Positions 12,294 to 25,085 of a DNA stretch of 64,000 bases are shown here, in pieces (the stretch's first letter is position 1; the number at the start of each line of letters is the position of its first letter). A program made the position numbers and the translations under genes. Source of the stretch: Sceloporus undulatus (taxonomy: Eukaryota; Chordata; Lepidosauria; Squamata; Phrynosomatidae); assembly GCF_019175285.1 (NCBI RefSeq), contig NC_056524.1, forward strand, positions 165,950,446 through 166,014,445, written 5' to 3'. Below the pieces are notes generated by a model. It made no database searches. It had not been told where the DNA came from and worked only from the letters and a program-made list of their open reading frames with translations.

Positions 12294-12539
12294 CAGTGGA
12301 ACCTCGCCATACGCGGGGGATCCGTTCCGGATCCCGCCGCGTATGGCGATTTCCGCCTATGCTCGAGCCCCATTGTAAACAATGGGGCTCGTGCATGGCG
12401 GTGCGGCGGCGCGCGAGGCGCAACAGGTGCGCACGCCCATTCAATTGAATGGGACGCGCCGCCCCTTCTGCCCCGGCGGCTTTGAGCGCCTATGCTCAAA
12501 GCCGCCAATAAAAAGACCGCGTATGCGGAGGATCCACTG
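12294..12539. mobile_element. Tigger-like MITE with TA duplication
   Basis: The 246-base element starts CAGTGGAACCTCGCCATACG and ends CGTATGCGGAGGATCCACTG, its imperfect reverse complement. TA lies at 12292-12293 and 12540-12541. The interior is very CpG-rich and contains a small inverted repeat (GCCCCATTGT and ACAATGGGGC). Retention of so many CpGs suggests a fairly recent insertion or low methylation. The GC-rich frames on both strands here are by-products. Confidence 0.8.
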
Positions 12540-13261
12540 TATAAGAAGATTTGAGGTGGAATGGTTTTACTCTCTGTCTTTGAGCCACACTTGGAAGAAA
12601 TATTTAAATACTGTATTAAAATTTCTGAGGTTGAACTAGATATGAAGGGGAATGTCTGTTCTTTATGTTTCACACATACAGCCCCAGCAGGGATTTCCTC
12701 TGAGATATGCCTCAGCAATCAGATATTCAAATCAAGCCCATGCTTCCCTTTCAGTGACTAATCACAAGAGAAATCACACTTTGTGAAAAATACCTAGGTG
12801 AGGAAAATCACATGGAATGACAGACAGACATTTTATACCACTTGGGGGAATACCCTTTTCAAAACTGTAATAAACCTCACAACTATGTTCCAAAGTTCAA
12901 ATTTGAACCACCCCAGAAGTAACTATTCAGAAAAGGGCCAATTCAAGATATTTTCCTGCCCAAGACAAAGAATAAGATGAAACACACACACTCCACATAT
13001 TCCATATGCAGAAGTTGGCTGGACTAGCATTTGAATGGGATAATATCTTCTACCACAGGTAAGAGCAGCAGGTTTGTTTAGTGGATAAAGGCCAGGTTCA
13101 GTGTTTTGAGCCTCCTTACATTTAAATCAGGATAAAAAGTAGCTCATTTGGGAGACCCCACTTTTGTCCATTTGCAGTTTCTTAATATGGAAGCCAGGTG
13201 GGCCTGTCTCTCTGTTGGCTTCTTTAACAAGTCTTCTGCAGGAATGTATACCCTTCCAAGT

Positions 13262-13375
13262 GCAGTATGCAAAGGGATCTTGTAGCACCTTTGAGACTAA
13301 CTGAAAATAAGAAGTTCATATCATTATTTTTGTAGACTTCAACCTACCTCCTCAGATGCATGTTTGGACCATCTA
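13262..13375 (-). mobile_element. Penelope-like repeat fragment
   Basis: On the minus strand it reads CATGCATCTGAGGAGGTAGG, then TTGAAGTCTACAAAA, then CAGTTAGTCTCAAAGGTGCT and ACAAGATCCCTTTGC. It is the same family as 9725-10185 and 27086-27240. The hammerhead-like core (CTGAGGA and a downstream GAAA) is present only in decayed form. Confidence 0.5.
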
Positions 13376-13444
13376 AGTGCAGTTAGTCATGCTTAAGATC
13401 CATAGAAATCAGTCCATGAACTGGTCCATGTCTACCTTGCCATG

Positions 13445-13645
13445 GCTTGTTATTATTATGTACCTTCAAGTCAACTCACGTAAAACAACCCATGTGAGGT
13501 TTACTTGGCGAGATTTATTTAGAAGAAGTTTCTCATTGCCTTTCACTAAAACTGAGAGAACTGACTTGCAAAAGATTTCTCTAGCTGAGCAGGGATTCAA
13601 CCCCTGCTCTTCTGGAGTCCTGGTCCAGCACCACTGGCTCTCATG
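13445..13645 (-). mobile_element. Sauria SINE
   Basis: Reading the plus strand left to right gives the BovB-like tail inverted (ATGTACCTTCAAGTCAACTC), then the body, then the inverted tRNA-like head (AGCAGGGATTCAACCCCTGC) ending at CACCACTGGCT. The copy is moderately diverged. Confidence 0.75.
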
Positions 13646-14479
13646 GCCATAGTAGCTTGTCTTAAACATGAAGATTATCAATAAAGAGATATTAGTAATA
13701 AATTGAACTTTTCTGTTTCTTGCTTCCCCTAACCCCCAAATCTTTGGCTGTGTGTGTGTTTGTGTTCTCTTCGTGTTTTTTCCCTCCCTGCCTTTCTTCC
13801 TCACTCTCAATGTCTATTTGATGACCTCAAATGTAAGTAAATGATTACTTAAATGCATTCCAAAATATGATTTAAGCAATTAGAACCTTACCTCTAAAAA
13901 TCATTTTGGCATTTGCAAAGGTACAGAATGCATCAAAGCAATTTATCTGTAAACTCCAGCATGAAAAATTTGCAGCCCAGACTGAAGAAATAAGAGGCAC
14001 AGTAAAAATTGGCCTGATGCCTTCAGAGCATGGGATGTATATACATACGACAGGTGTCACTAATACATTTTTTGATAGATTTTTTTCTTGAAAAATAAGT
14101 TGACTATGCTTGAGATGATCCAAATTGGGACCTGTCGTCCCAAATCACATCACCTTTAAATAATGCAGTGACAAAGCCATAAGCTTTTATTTGCTTCCAG
14201 ATAATATAAATCAGCTATTGGAAATCTGTATCATTAGTGCTATTGCTTTCCAGTGAGAAATGGCTGAACATAATGGATTAGTCTTTTCACCGCATCCTCT
14301 CCCTGGAAAACAACATATACCAGGGCTGATCAATATGTGGATCCAAACTAGTTATGAGAGTGACAGATGTAGGTATTTTGTTTCTGAGGTTTAGGTATGA
14401 TGCACCTTTGGAATAAAAATGTTGTCTGGGGCCCACAAGAGTTTCCAAGTGTGTTGTTAGCTTGCTCCTATTCTTCTTA
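13646..14479. other. Intergenic, nothing recognised
   Basis: AT-rich sequence without an assignable repeat, exon or RNA gene. Confidence 0.5.
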
Positions 14480-16249
14480 TGTAGTCTCAAAGTGATGGCA
14501 TATAGAACTTTTTAAGGTGATTAAAAATATCTCAAAGTCCCAGGTTTTGGAGATTATTGGTTGGATGAGACCGGGGGGGGGGGAGGAGGAATTAATCTCT
14601 CTCAGCTTTGCCCACCAGTTTTCTCTGTGCAGCAAAGTCTCAACATGCCTAAAAGAGGCAGTTGTGAGACTTTTGTTTAAAAAAGCCATCTCTGAATCCC
14701 ACTGTAATGGATAATTATAGACCAGTTTCCAACTTACTATTTTTGGGCAAGGTACTGGAACGTGTGGTGGCTTCCCAACTCAAGGGGTTTCTGAATTAAA
14801 TGGATTATCTAGATCCATTTCAATCTAGTTTCAGGCCTGGCTATGGAACAGAGCCATGGTCACCTTGGTGGATGACCTATGCAGGGAACTGGACAGGGGG
14901 AATGTGTCCCTATTGGTTCTCCTGGACCCTTCAGCAGCTTTCAGTACCATCAATCATGGTATCCTTCTGTACCACCTCTCTGAGATGGGGCTTGGACGTA
15001 CTGTTCTACAGTAGCTCCGTTCCTTCCTAGAGGGATGAACCCAGAAGGTGGTACTGGGGCAATCCTGCTTGACCCCCTTGCCATTGGCCTGTGGCGTTCC
15101 TCAGGGTTCTGTGCAATCCCCTATGCTATTTAACATATACACGAAACCACTGGGAGAGGTTGTCTGGAGTTTTGGGGTGTGGTGTCATCAATATGCAGAT
15201 GACACTTAACTTTACTACTCCTTCCCACTGCAATCCAAGAAGGTTGTCTTGGTCCTAAATCAGTGTCTGTCATCAGTAATGGACTGGATGAGGGCAAACA
15301 AATTGAAACTTAATCCAAACAAGACAGAGATGCTTCTGGATCCAGCCTGTATTAGATCTGGTCACACTCCCCCTGAGGACGCAGGTTCGCAGTTTGGGGG
15401 TACTCTTGGACTCAGCTTTGAACCTGGAGGCCCAGGTCTCTGCTGTGACCAGGAGTGCTTTCACACATTTAAAACCTGTGCACCAGCTGTACCGGTTCCT
15501 TGAGAAGTTGGATCTGGCCATGGTGATACATGCCTTGGTTACATCTCGTTTGGACTACTGTAACAAGCTCTACATGGGGCTTCCTTTGAAGAGTGTTTGG
15601 AAAATTCAGCTGGTTTAGAGAGCTGCTGCCAGGAGCAAATTACAGAGACCACACAATACCCCTGTTGAAACAGCTTCATTGGCTGCCAGATTGTTTCCGA
15701 GCACAATTCAAGTTGCTGGTTATTACCTATAAATCCCTACATTGCTCAAGTCCACACTATTTGGCAGACCGTTTCTCCTTGTATGAACTGGCCTGGACTC
15801 TGAGATCCTCTGGAGAGACCCTTCTCCCCGTCCCAACACCATCACAAGCACGCTTGGTGGGGACGCGAGAGAAGGCCTTCTCGGTGGCTGCCCCTAGGCT
15901 CTGGAACTCCCTGCCCAGGAAGATCAGAATGACTCTCTTTTTGATGGCCTTCCACCGGCAGTTGAAGACCTACCTGTTCAGACAGGCATTTAAGGAATTG
16001 TTATAAGGACAGGCTGGGATGTTGTACCATTTTAAAAATGTGATATCTTTTTTTAATATATAGTTTTATCTTTTAAAATGTGTTTTATTCCTTTAATAAC
16101 TATCTGTTTTAATACTGTAATTATTCCTTTTTAATGTACTTTTTTTCTATGTTTTTAATTGTACTGTTTTTAATGTTGTGAAGCTACTCTGAGTCCCAGT
16201 TCTGGGAAAAGAGCGGGATACAAATAAATAAATAAATAAATAAATAAAA
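14480..16249 (+). mobile_element. L2-type LINE relic with reverse transcriptase remains and 3' tail
   Basis: This is the longest LINE here. Around 14680-15240 the decayed frame carries reverse-transcriptase wording such as LLVLLDPSAAFSTINHGILL, ACGVPQGS and YADDT. From 15249 VMDWMRANKLKLNPNKTEML follows, then ALVTSRLDYCNKLYMGLP, HWLPDCFRAQFKLLVITYKS and PRLWNSLPRKIR up to 16002. Several stops and frame changes break it, and the endonuclease part upstream is missing. After the coding end come a T-rich 3' UTR, the phrase CTCTGAGTCCCAGTTCTGGG and a GGGATACAAATAAATAAATA tail. The same 3' end recurs at 59800-59921, so both belong to one family. Confidence 0.85.
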
Positions 16250-16939
16250 CAACACGGTTCTTCAAATATAGGATAGAAGCGGGATTGACACTGTAATCCA
16301 CCAATCTTATTGCACCACATAGGGACCAGGCAGTAGGTATCCTGTAAATCCCGGCTTCTACTGCTGCTTTTAATGAATGGGAAAGCTGTCAATCCTGAAG
16401 TTTCCCATTGAAAGCAAGAGTTTTTACTGCTGATGAAGTAACCATTTCACTTGGGGCAGTACAAAGGACTTTCACTGCAAACCTCCCACTGCCAAAGACA
16501 AGACTACTGATTAGTCTAGGATAGTAAATAGAACAGTAGTGTGATAAGACTCATGGAAAACCTGTTATCAGTTCACAATGGCATAGTAATGCAATAAGAA
16601 TCATCGCTGTTTTAGGTGTTTAAAAAGCCACTACAGCAATGGGAGGGATGCTTTCTGTGATAATCTCCTTTGTCCCTGTTCTTTCTGTTATTGTTTTGGG
16701 GATGCATTCATATTTTGTTTATTTCAGAATATTTTCTGTCAGCTCCTGGTATGATCAAAGACTTTTTATACCAGCTGTCCAGTTTGGTTGGTATAAAATT
16801 GGAGAGTCAGGAACAAATCTGGGACTTTTCTGGATGTGTCTAACATTAGGAAACTGATGAGGAAGAGGGGGCATGATAGAGGGGTATAAATTGATCTGCT
16901 GCACAGAGAAAAGTAGATAAAGGAGATGATGAAACAGGG
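16250..16939. other. Intergenic, nothing firm
   Basis: No gene, RNA or clear transposon can be supported. The frame at 16639-16857 is overlapped by opposite-strand frames and shows no family motif. Confidence 0.45.
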
Positions 16940-17256
16940 GATGGGATGTCCTTATCCTGTCCTCCCATGCAATCGCGAGAAGGACTTTCAGAAAATGTCG
17001 TGCTGATCTGGTCATTGTCCCATCTGAGAAGTGCAAATGACCGCGATTGTGCAAAAGCCTTTCAAATGATGTTGCGCTGATCCTGTCATTGTCTCGTCAG
17101 TGAGGTGGAATTGTCCCATTCTTGCCCTTCATTTTGCATGAATGGAAGAACCTGTTAATGCAATTCCATTTCACTGACAGTTTAATGACAAGATTAGTGT
17201 GAATGTGTGAATGTCTTACATGTGATCTCTGTCACAAATAGGATAAGGACGGACTT
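16940..17256. mobile_element. Inverted-repeat element with an internal tandem duplication
   Basis: The ends GATGTCCTTATCCTGT (about 16946) and AATAGGATAAGGAC (about 17238) are inverted. Inside, a block starting GACTTTCAGAAAATGTCGTG at 16983 is repeated at about 17057 as GCCTTTCAAATGATGTTGCG. The period is about 75 bases and both copies continue with a 'GCTGATC-TGTCATTGTC'-like phrase. The superfamily is unknown. Confidence 0.45.
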
Positions 17257-18249
17257 TGCTCCAGCCCCCCATCTGATAATCTCAGACAATTTCTCTCCTT
17301 GGGCTTTTCTAGATGTGGCAAATGTGTCAGGAAGTTGTTGGAGGTTGTGCTATTTGTTGCTTTAGTTATGAAGTTTGGTTGTTGTTGTTTTTAATTTCAA
17401 TGATTTTTCTGTTATCCTACTATTTTCTGGTGGTTCCCAGAATGACCAGCAACTTTTTATTCTCACCTTAGAGTATTTTTTAAAAAAATTCTAAGACATT
17501 TTGGAACAAGATGAAAGATATCCTGAAAGATACCTCTGCACCAACATTTGTGGTTCATACGGAGTCTTGGGAGGACAATCCACCTAATGATGTGCATTGC
17601 AATGTTGGCTGCAGTGCTTGCATACCAGCTGAACCTCTGCATCTCTTACCTGCTGCTTCTGTTTCAAAATGAACAATGGAGAAGATAAATGTAAGGGGAG
17701 TCCTTCTTTAATTCTCTACTCTTTTGTTTTCTCCTTTCTCTCCTTCAATTTTCAACAAAGTGCACCGCTGGTTTAGTGTAATAGCATATTTGCACTATAG
17801 CACTAAACCTGTAAGCATTTTAAAAAAAATCAGAAGAAAAAAATTCCATTCAAACCATCACACTTCCTTAGAAAGTCATGTCCAAGTTATTTAAACAAAC
17901 AAACAAACAAACCTTTGGAAGAGCCCAAATGCGGATAGAAATAACTGCTACTTCCAGTGACAAACAGTCCCAAAAAGAATGGAAAAAGGAGATACAGAGA
18001 ACAAGTGGACATACAACCAGCAACAGCCAATGAGCTATGTTCCAAGAGTTCACATTTCTTTAAACTAATGTGAAAGAGGCCTGACATGCACAATATTCAG
18101 TATATCCAACAGAGCTCAGTCACGGGAGACCCAAGAGAAATGTAAGAAAGTACTTCTTCACTCACAGTTAAATGATGGAATTCACAGCCACAAGGTAATA
18201 CTGTTGGCTATCATTTTGATTTGCTTGAGAAGAGAATTTGATGTATATT
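17257..18249. other. Intergenic with a short CAAA repeat
   Basis: A short AAAC/CAAA run lies near 17893-17912. I recognise nothing else. Small frames near 17868-18093 on the minus strand look accidental. Confidence 0.45.
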
Positions 18250-18606
18250 AATGAAGTATAGGTTGATCTATGGCTAGTACCTAGGACTATGGATTATGGT
18301 TTTTGACATATTGTAATTGCTATTTTTATGCTTTTTTCTATCAGGTATTATGTTATGTTAAATATTGTTTTGATGTGGACCTGTACTGAAGATTTGGGGG
18401 AAAGATTTTCTTTTACAAGTTTGACTTGTAACGTTCTTATGTTTTCCTATTGATTGCCACTGTATTGATATTGCTTATTGTTATTATCTGCTTTATATGT
18501 CTGGGGGGCTGGGAAGGGATTAGTTTGTTTTTTTATTGTATTTTTATTGTACTTCCACTGTTGTTAGCTGCCCGGATTCCTCATTGATTGGGCGGGATAC
18601 AAATAA

Positions 18607-18649
<43 letters not shown>

Positions 18650-18650
18650 G
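18250..18650 (+). mobile_element. L2-type LINE 3' end with ATT microsatellite tail
   Basis: The T-rich 3' UTR ends with TTGGGCGGGATACAAATAAA, close to the end of the LINE at 14480-16249, and runs into an ATT array (about 18606-18649). The left boundary is a guess. The frames here on both strands simply translate the array. Confidence 0.55.
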
Positions 18651-18954
18651 ATCCACCAGAATTAATGGCAGCAAGACTTTCAAATTCCCGAAGAACAGTG
18701 AGGAGAGGAAGAGAGATTGCTATTATTCTGATGCCAAACCTGCAGGTTGACCACTGTGGAAGTAGCATTGTGAGTTAGATAGGCCTGTGGTATTTCTTCC
18801 AGCGGGGCTTCATCTCCCCTTCAATTTTAAGGCAAAATGTTATAGAAAATGAGGCTGGAAACTTTGAAAAGGAAACTTTTCTTTTGTCCAAAACCTACAG
18901 AGTCTAGGTTGCATACATAACACTGACAAATGAACATCTGGTGTACCTTTCTTA

Positions 18955-19163
18955 GGCTGCTGCCACACTGCAAAAATAATGCAGTTTGACCTTTAACTCC
19001 ATCCTATGGAATCCTTGGATTTTACTTTGTAGTGCCGTCAAAGCTCTCTGACAGAAAAGGCTAAATGTCTCACACAACTACAGATCCCTGAATTCCATAG
19101 CATTGAGACATGGCAGTTAAAAGTCGTGTCAAACTGCATTAATTCAGCAGTGTAGATGCAGCC
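18955..19163. mobile_element. Palindromic MITE, 'ACTGCAGAAATAATGCAGTTTGA' family
   Basis: The left arm runs GGCTGCTGCCACACTGCAAA then TAATGCAGTTTGACC. The right arm is its mirror, ending GCAGTGTAGATGCAGCC. The inner phrase 'CTCTCTGACAGAAAAGGCTA' is shared with the copies at 52301, 59120, 59398 and 60235. It is non-coding. Confidence 0.75.
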
Positions 19164-19164
19164 A

Positions 19165-19440
19165 TGGAATCGTAGAGGCCATCCATTCTATCCCCTAGCC
19201 ATGTATCAAAGTGCTCCTACCAGATAACTATCCAGCCTCTGTTTAAAAACCTCCAAAGAAGGAGACTCCATCCAGGCAACATATTCCACTGTCAAAGAGT
19301 TCTCACCATCAGGAAGTTCTTCCTAATATTTAGGTGGAATCTCTTTTCCTGTAATTTAAATCCACTGCACCATGTCCCTAGTCTTTGGAGCAACTGAAAA
19401 CAAGCTTACTCCATCCTCAGTATGGATTCCTGCAATTCTA
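19165..19440 (-). mobile_element. CR1 LINE 3' UTR fragment
   Basis: The inverted CR1 3' UTR is clear: CCAGCCTCTGTTTAAAAACC, then GAAGTTCTTCCTAATATTTA and GGTGGAATCTCTTTTCCTGT. It abuts the MITE at 18955-19163. It is 5' truncated and has no coding part. Confidence 0.85.
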
Positions 19441-20610
19441 AGTAAGTTTACCAGTGTTTGGAAACGTTACTTTTTCGGATGACAACATGCTGCCCAGTCA
19501 GTATGTTGCCAAGCTGTGATGTACACACAGAAATATACACATGGGTGCTCCAGAGCTTGGAAAAGTTACTTTTTGGAGTACAACTCCCCAAATCAGCCAG
19601 CCAGCACAGCTAGAAGTAAAACAAAACAAAAACCCTTGCCCAAACTCAGATGGTCACTCTCGAAAGTAAATTATGCTAAACTCAATAGCACTTACTCCCT
19701 CATTACAGTTGAATCTGGAGTCTTGTGTACAATAAATCTGAGATAAAATCTAGCTCCCTTTAAAGCCACTCAAGAAAAAGGCTGTATATCTACTTGCCTG
19801 AGATCTGGAGCACATCATCAGGCTTTCATAGACATCTTATTCAGATGCAGCAAAGGAACATTATGCAAGTCAACTGCCACCTCATCATTATCGCTGTGAC
19901 AGTTACCAGTATGTCAACTTCCTTACTAAACTAGTACTCTATTAATAGCCAATTTTATATAACGAGTAGGAATTTCTAGCACAAGCTATTACACAACACT
20001 GTGATCACGTCCCCTTAAGTGGCAACCAAAACTCATCTGTGCAGCTTCAATTGAACATTTGTCATCCAGCTAGTTCTGTGACAGATTTAAGGAGGGTTTT
20101 TCTCTGCTGCCAAGATTTTTTTTTCTTTTTTGAAGGTAGTAAAATTCACACTAAAGGCTGCCTAATATGGAGCTTTGTACATTTGCTATTAATTTGGCCT
20201 TTAAGAGCAGAATGGAGCAAGGGTAAGGACTACAGTAAATTGCAAAGAAGTTCTTCAGAGTCATAGTTAGAGGGCATGACAGGGTCAATGGAAAGAGGAT
20301 AGGAACAAAAATAACACTATTTTAGTGTAAGGCAGTGACTGCCAGTAACTAAGCTTTAAGAGAAGCATTCCCACCTTTTACAATGAGGAGGTAAAACATT
20401 ACAAAAAAGTGGAAAACTACCAAAGATGATGCCATGAGAAAGGGAGGAAAGGACAGCTAGAAAGATTAAATTTGATCCCTGGCTCTGAAATTCAAGTTTC
20501 CCACTCTTGGGTAAAGAATAGAATGGCTGGTGCATGAGAAGATGTAGACGATGATGATGAGGAGGAAGCTAAGAGTGCTAGGTCTGATCCACTGTGAGTC
20601 ATGTTTAGAG
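19441..20610. other. Intergenic, nothing recognised
   Basis: No exon, RNA gene or assignable repeat was found in this AT-rich stretch. Confidence 0.5.
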
Positions 20611-20805
20611 TTGTTGTTGTGTGCTTTCAAGTCAACTCTGACCTATCATGACCCTGTCATATGGTTTCCTGGGTAAGATTTATTCAGAGGGGTTTGCCAA
20701 TGACTTTCTCTAAGGCTGAGTGTGTGTGACTTGCCTAAGGTCTCTCAGTGGATTTCTATTGACTAAGTGGGAATTTGAACCCTTATTTCTTGGAATCCAA
20801 TTTAG
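20611..20805 (-). mobile_element. Sauria SINE
   Basis: The inverted tail GTTGTTGTGTGCTTTCAAGT and CAACTCTGACCTATCATGAC is followed by the body (GGGTAAGATTTATTCAGAGG, TGACTTGCCTAAGGTCTCTC) and the head phrase GGGAATTTGAACCCTTATTT. Confidence 0.8.
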
Positions 20806-23800
20806 AATAGGCCCATTGAACTCAATGTAACATATGCTAGTTCTGCCTAACTAAATGCCATAGATCTCAATGAGTTTGTTCTAAGCATGCCTAACTTTGG
20901 ATCTAACCCATCTTCTGCAAGATGGTCAAGTGCAAAATGCAGGAACTCAAGATTTAACAATGCACTAGATGAGAAATGTAGAATATAGCTAGATCCCTCC
21001 ACACACACACACCCCCACTTTCTCTTTTTTAATAATAGTTAAAGAACTGTTAAAAGTAGTTCCAGGTTAGGGTTTTCTCATATCATCTGTCATGATCACT
21101 GAATTTTACAAGGGCCTCACAAGTCATTGTTCTCCACCTGTAATCCTCACTTGTTTTTCCACCTTTTCTTCTGTCCTCCCCTGCCCTCTTAACCTGTAAA
21201 AATCCAATAAGAAAATAAAATAGTACCAATAGAAAGCTGACTTTGCCTTCTCCTTCTCCTTCTTCTAGCTCTTGTGTAGGGGCAGGGGGTGAATTTAAGG
21301 GGGAGAGTAATCCAGTCCATATCAGGATCTAGTGTGCTTACTAGTGAGTGAAAAAGAAAGGAAGAAAAAGACTCAGTTGTACCTGTATGAAATTGTCTAA
21401 ATACATTTGTTAGACCCAACTAGAGTAGATCAGGATTTGTTGAGACAATACATTATATGAGTCTCATTGTTTCCATGTGTTTTCACTGTATGGAACCATT
21501 GAATGGTTTCAGTCCTATGTATTTAATGTTGTATGTAGCTTTGTCTATATAGTGTGTCACTGCACTGCTTGATCTCTCCTCATGTGCTTACTCATTGCTA
21601 ACAGGGCTCAGAACTGCACATAGCAGAGACCTTTTGAAAGCTGAATTGGACCTTTTTTCGCCCATTTGGCTCTTGATCTAACATGAATTCCAGTTTTGCA
21701 CTGGCCAGCCTAGCGCAAACCACTGCTTTTCTTTTGAATAACCAGAGAGTGAAACCACAACCTCATGAACTAAGATATAAAGAGAAGCCAGCTGGATCAA
21801 AGTTGGACAGCAGATATAGGGTAGGTTGTGGACAGCAATAGTGGGATAGGAAAACAACAGTAGCTCTCTCTTGGTATTTAGCATCTAATGTTCAGGATTA
21901 ACAGTTCCTCTGAAAAAAGGAGGCTCTGTTTAGCTAATAGCTGTTTGACCTATTGCCCATGAATGTGTCTTTAATGTTACAGAGTTCCTCTCAATATTTG
22001 GTCACTGACTTGGTTTGTTTCTACCCATTGTCAAGTTTTTCATCTTGTGAGCTGCTTTCGAATTATTTGGAGAGACTCATGGCTACTTTTGCTACACATC
22101 TGTAAAGCAGTGGAGGAAGGCACCATTCAAAAGGTAGTTGTACAACATAGGGGAGGGATGTGCTTACCCCTCCTCCCTTCTGTATCCCTACCCTTGTTTT
22201 CCTCTATATCCCAACCCTTGTTTGGCCACTTTCCTCTGCAATGTAGCATACCCACATCCAGAAACATGGCTAGTGGGGAGTAACTGGTGGAAGGGTGTTA
22301 CAAATTAAGTGTAGCAGAGGGACAAAAGTTAAAACACAGACACACATATTCCTTTGGTCCTGTTCTTCTTCAAATGGTGTCCTCTACCCAGTATTTCATA
22401 AATATGAGTTCTCCATAGAATGTGTAGTTGGTCCCCGAAGCTTTCAACTTTGGTGCCAGGAGAAGCAAAAGCCAAGTTTTTGGAGTGATGGGTCTTATTT
22501 CTTAGTGACCAAGGCTGATAGCATAAGCCATCCTTTCTAATTCCACAGGCCTTGTAAATAAAGTTCCACTCGAGAAGCCAAGCATGAAAGGATAGGAATG
22601 AAAATGCTCTGATAGATAAGATATTGCAAGAGACTGTCAGACTCTCGCTCAGGGGATGAAATAACACTCTGGATACTGTCATTGAAAAACAATAATGAAA
22701 GAGTACACCATTTTCTTAACTGAAGCACTATCATGTCTGTGTTACTGCCCCACAACATATTTTTCCTCCAAAGATGTCAATTTCAAGCTATGACTATTGA
22801 TCTCTATCTAACACTCAAAATTAACTGCCCTGCCCAGGAAAAGTGGCAGAGAATCGCTTCTGAACATCAAACAGTAAAAAGCCAAAAGGGTCAATTCAAA
22901 GTCAGAATTTGATGAGTGCAGTGTCATAAACTTAAACGTTTAGGTTGAGCATGACACATAGCATGTTCTCCAAGGGACTTTTTCTTTTTAAAACCACAAA
23001 GGCAAGGTCCAGGAGAGGAAAAATCAGATATAATCTGGAAATAAACTTTTTGGCAAAAAGTACAGTGTGCCCCACAGTGTGTTGTAAAACATTGTGGAAG
23101 TGCTGTTAGTATGGGATCACCATTGCATTTCAAGACCCTGAGCACAGCTTTGGTGTATGTGCTTTCTTACAGCCTGCCCTACCACTTGGCACATTGAGTC
23201 AGCCATCCCAGGGAACAGATTTGCCTATCCTCCAACATTTCATAGATGAAAACTGGGACATGTCCAGCTAAGCAACATCAGAGTGTGGTTAAGATGGCAA
23301 ACATTATAAATGAGGAGGAACACACAAAGAGAGGCTGCAGCAGACTGCTTTTACCTGAACCTTTTCTGGACAAGATTCTGCCCTTCCTCTCCTCTCCATC
23401 CTGCTGAGTTTATTGAGTGCAAACTACTTTTGCACTTTGGACTCAGTTTGCAACAATGGAGGTAAGCTGAGGGCAAAGGAGAAAAGTGAGAGGAAAGACA
23501 GAGAAGCTTGAGACATCTTAAAAGCAGATGTAATAGTGTGATAATAGAGGATTAATCAGGAATGGATGGCACAAAGTGACCAAACTACAGGAAGGAACCC
23601 AGATATTAGCAAAGATTGCAGTTCGGTTAAAAATGTCATGTTTCATTTCTTAAATGTCAGCTATATCAAAACTTCAAGGCCAGGAAAGTTCATGGAAAAG
23701 TCTGACTACACTATGCTTACAATTTTTATATTAAATGTGTGTACATTAAAATTCCTTTAATTCTGATCTGGCAGTTAAATTTCCATTAGCTTGCTGAATG

Positions 23801-25085
23801 AAAAATCTTACCTAGATGCAAGTTAAAAAAAACAACCCAGTCCATGTTTTCAAGACAAAGAAACAGCTGCTCAATTTTTGGAAAGCCCCACTTCTCACCT
23901 ACCCACCCACTGAAAGGGAATGAGTGAAGTTAGAAAAATACATATGCAGGAAAGATGCAGAAAACAAAAACCTTTATCAATAAATATGTACTAATAGCCA
24001 GATCCTCCCAATCTGGAGACGCACTAATATGTACAGGCAGACAGACCCAGTCATCAACAGAATCTCCCAATAATAATAAAAAAACTTGAATCTTATATAA
24101 CATGAGTGATAGATATTATTTTTAGGAATCAATTACCAACAATTCTAATTCTAATTAAATCTTACTATTTAGAAGAAAGCGACAATCCCATTGTGATATA
24201 GGTACTGCTCAGCATTTACTGCTTCCTGCAGTGGAAGGATGGGAATTAACTCTGCTGCTGTTCAGTTGCACTCCTTTATCACCTTCTGTCTCCAATCACA
24301 TCCATGATTTCCATCATTTTCAAAGATGTTCTTTCTGAAAGTCAAAAGAGAAAGAGAGAAATCCTAAGAAAAATTGGAAACACAGGGGCAAAACAGACTG
24401 CCCCTTTGGAGTGGCATCCCGCCGCCCCTTTCCTTGCTGGATTGGTGCCATGGCAATGGCACACCACAGCCCCGATCCGGTGCTTTGCTGGTGTTAAAAA
24501 GAATGGTAAAATGCCATTCCTTTTAGCACCGACAAAAAGGTGCCCTTGCCGCCACAGTGGTGGCTTTTCAGTGCTCCTTTGGCACAGCATGTCTAACTGC
24601 TGCACCAACAGAGTGCCATAACATCACCGCCATGCGGTTGGGTGTGTGGCGTGATGCCAGTGTGACACTGCCATCAGAACATGCAGTATCAAAACACCAC
24701 ACCCTTATGCCACCTCACACTGGTGCTTCAAGCCACTGTTTAGTCCCGAAGTCACTTTATTGCACAGCATCTTTAAAACACCAAATGCATTCTTCTTTGC
24801 TATATGAAAACCCAAACAAACTTAGGAGAAGAGACCATCACTCTGAACAAGGCTGACCTTAAAATGATGTTCAACATTAGCTGAAGCACTTATCTCTACA
24901 CAAATGGCTATCCTCATCCTTCCACATTTGCAAGTTATGTATTTGTGGATTTGATTATTCAAGGATTACTGTACTTGCTGCCACCACTACCCTACACCAT
25001 TTTTAACAAGGATTTTGATAATAGTGGTGTTGCTGGAAGGAAACCAAACTGGAAGGGTGTTTGAGCCCAGCCGAACACAGGTTTC
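20806..25085. other. Long gene-poor stretch with one GC-rich anonymous segment
   Basis: Most of the stretch is unassigned. From about 24385 to 24760 the base composition turns GC-rich ('CCCGCCGCCCCTTTCC', 'CAATGGCACACCACAGCCCC'). This resembles decayed, once CpG-rich MITE sequence, and similar wording recurs near 39115-39185. A 'TTTGTGGATTTGATTATTCA' phrase at about 24942 may be a Tigger-like scrap. The 105-residue frame at 24304 has no recognised domain. Confidence 0.4.

Noticed and set aside
12143-12718. A 191-residue minus-strand frame
   Set aside because: Its GC-rich middle translates the Tigger-like element at 12294-12539 and its ends translate a SINE and unrelated DNA.
18536-18778. A frame with long leucine or asparagine runs
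   Set aside because: It is the translation of the ATT microsatellite at the end of a LINE.
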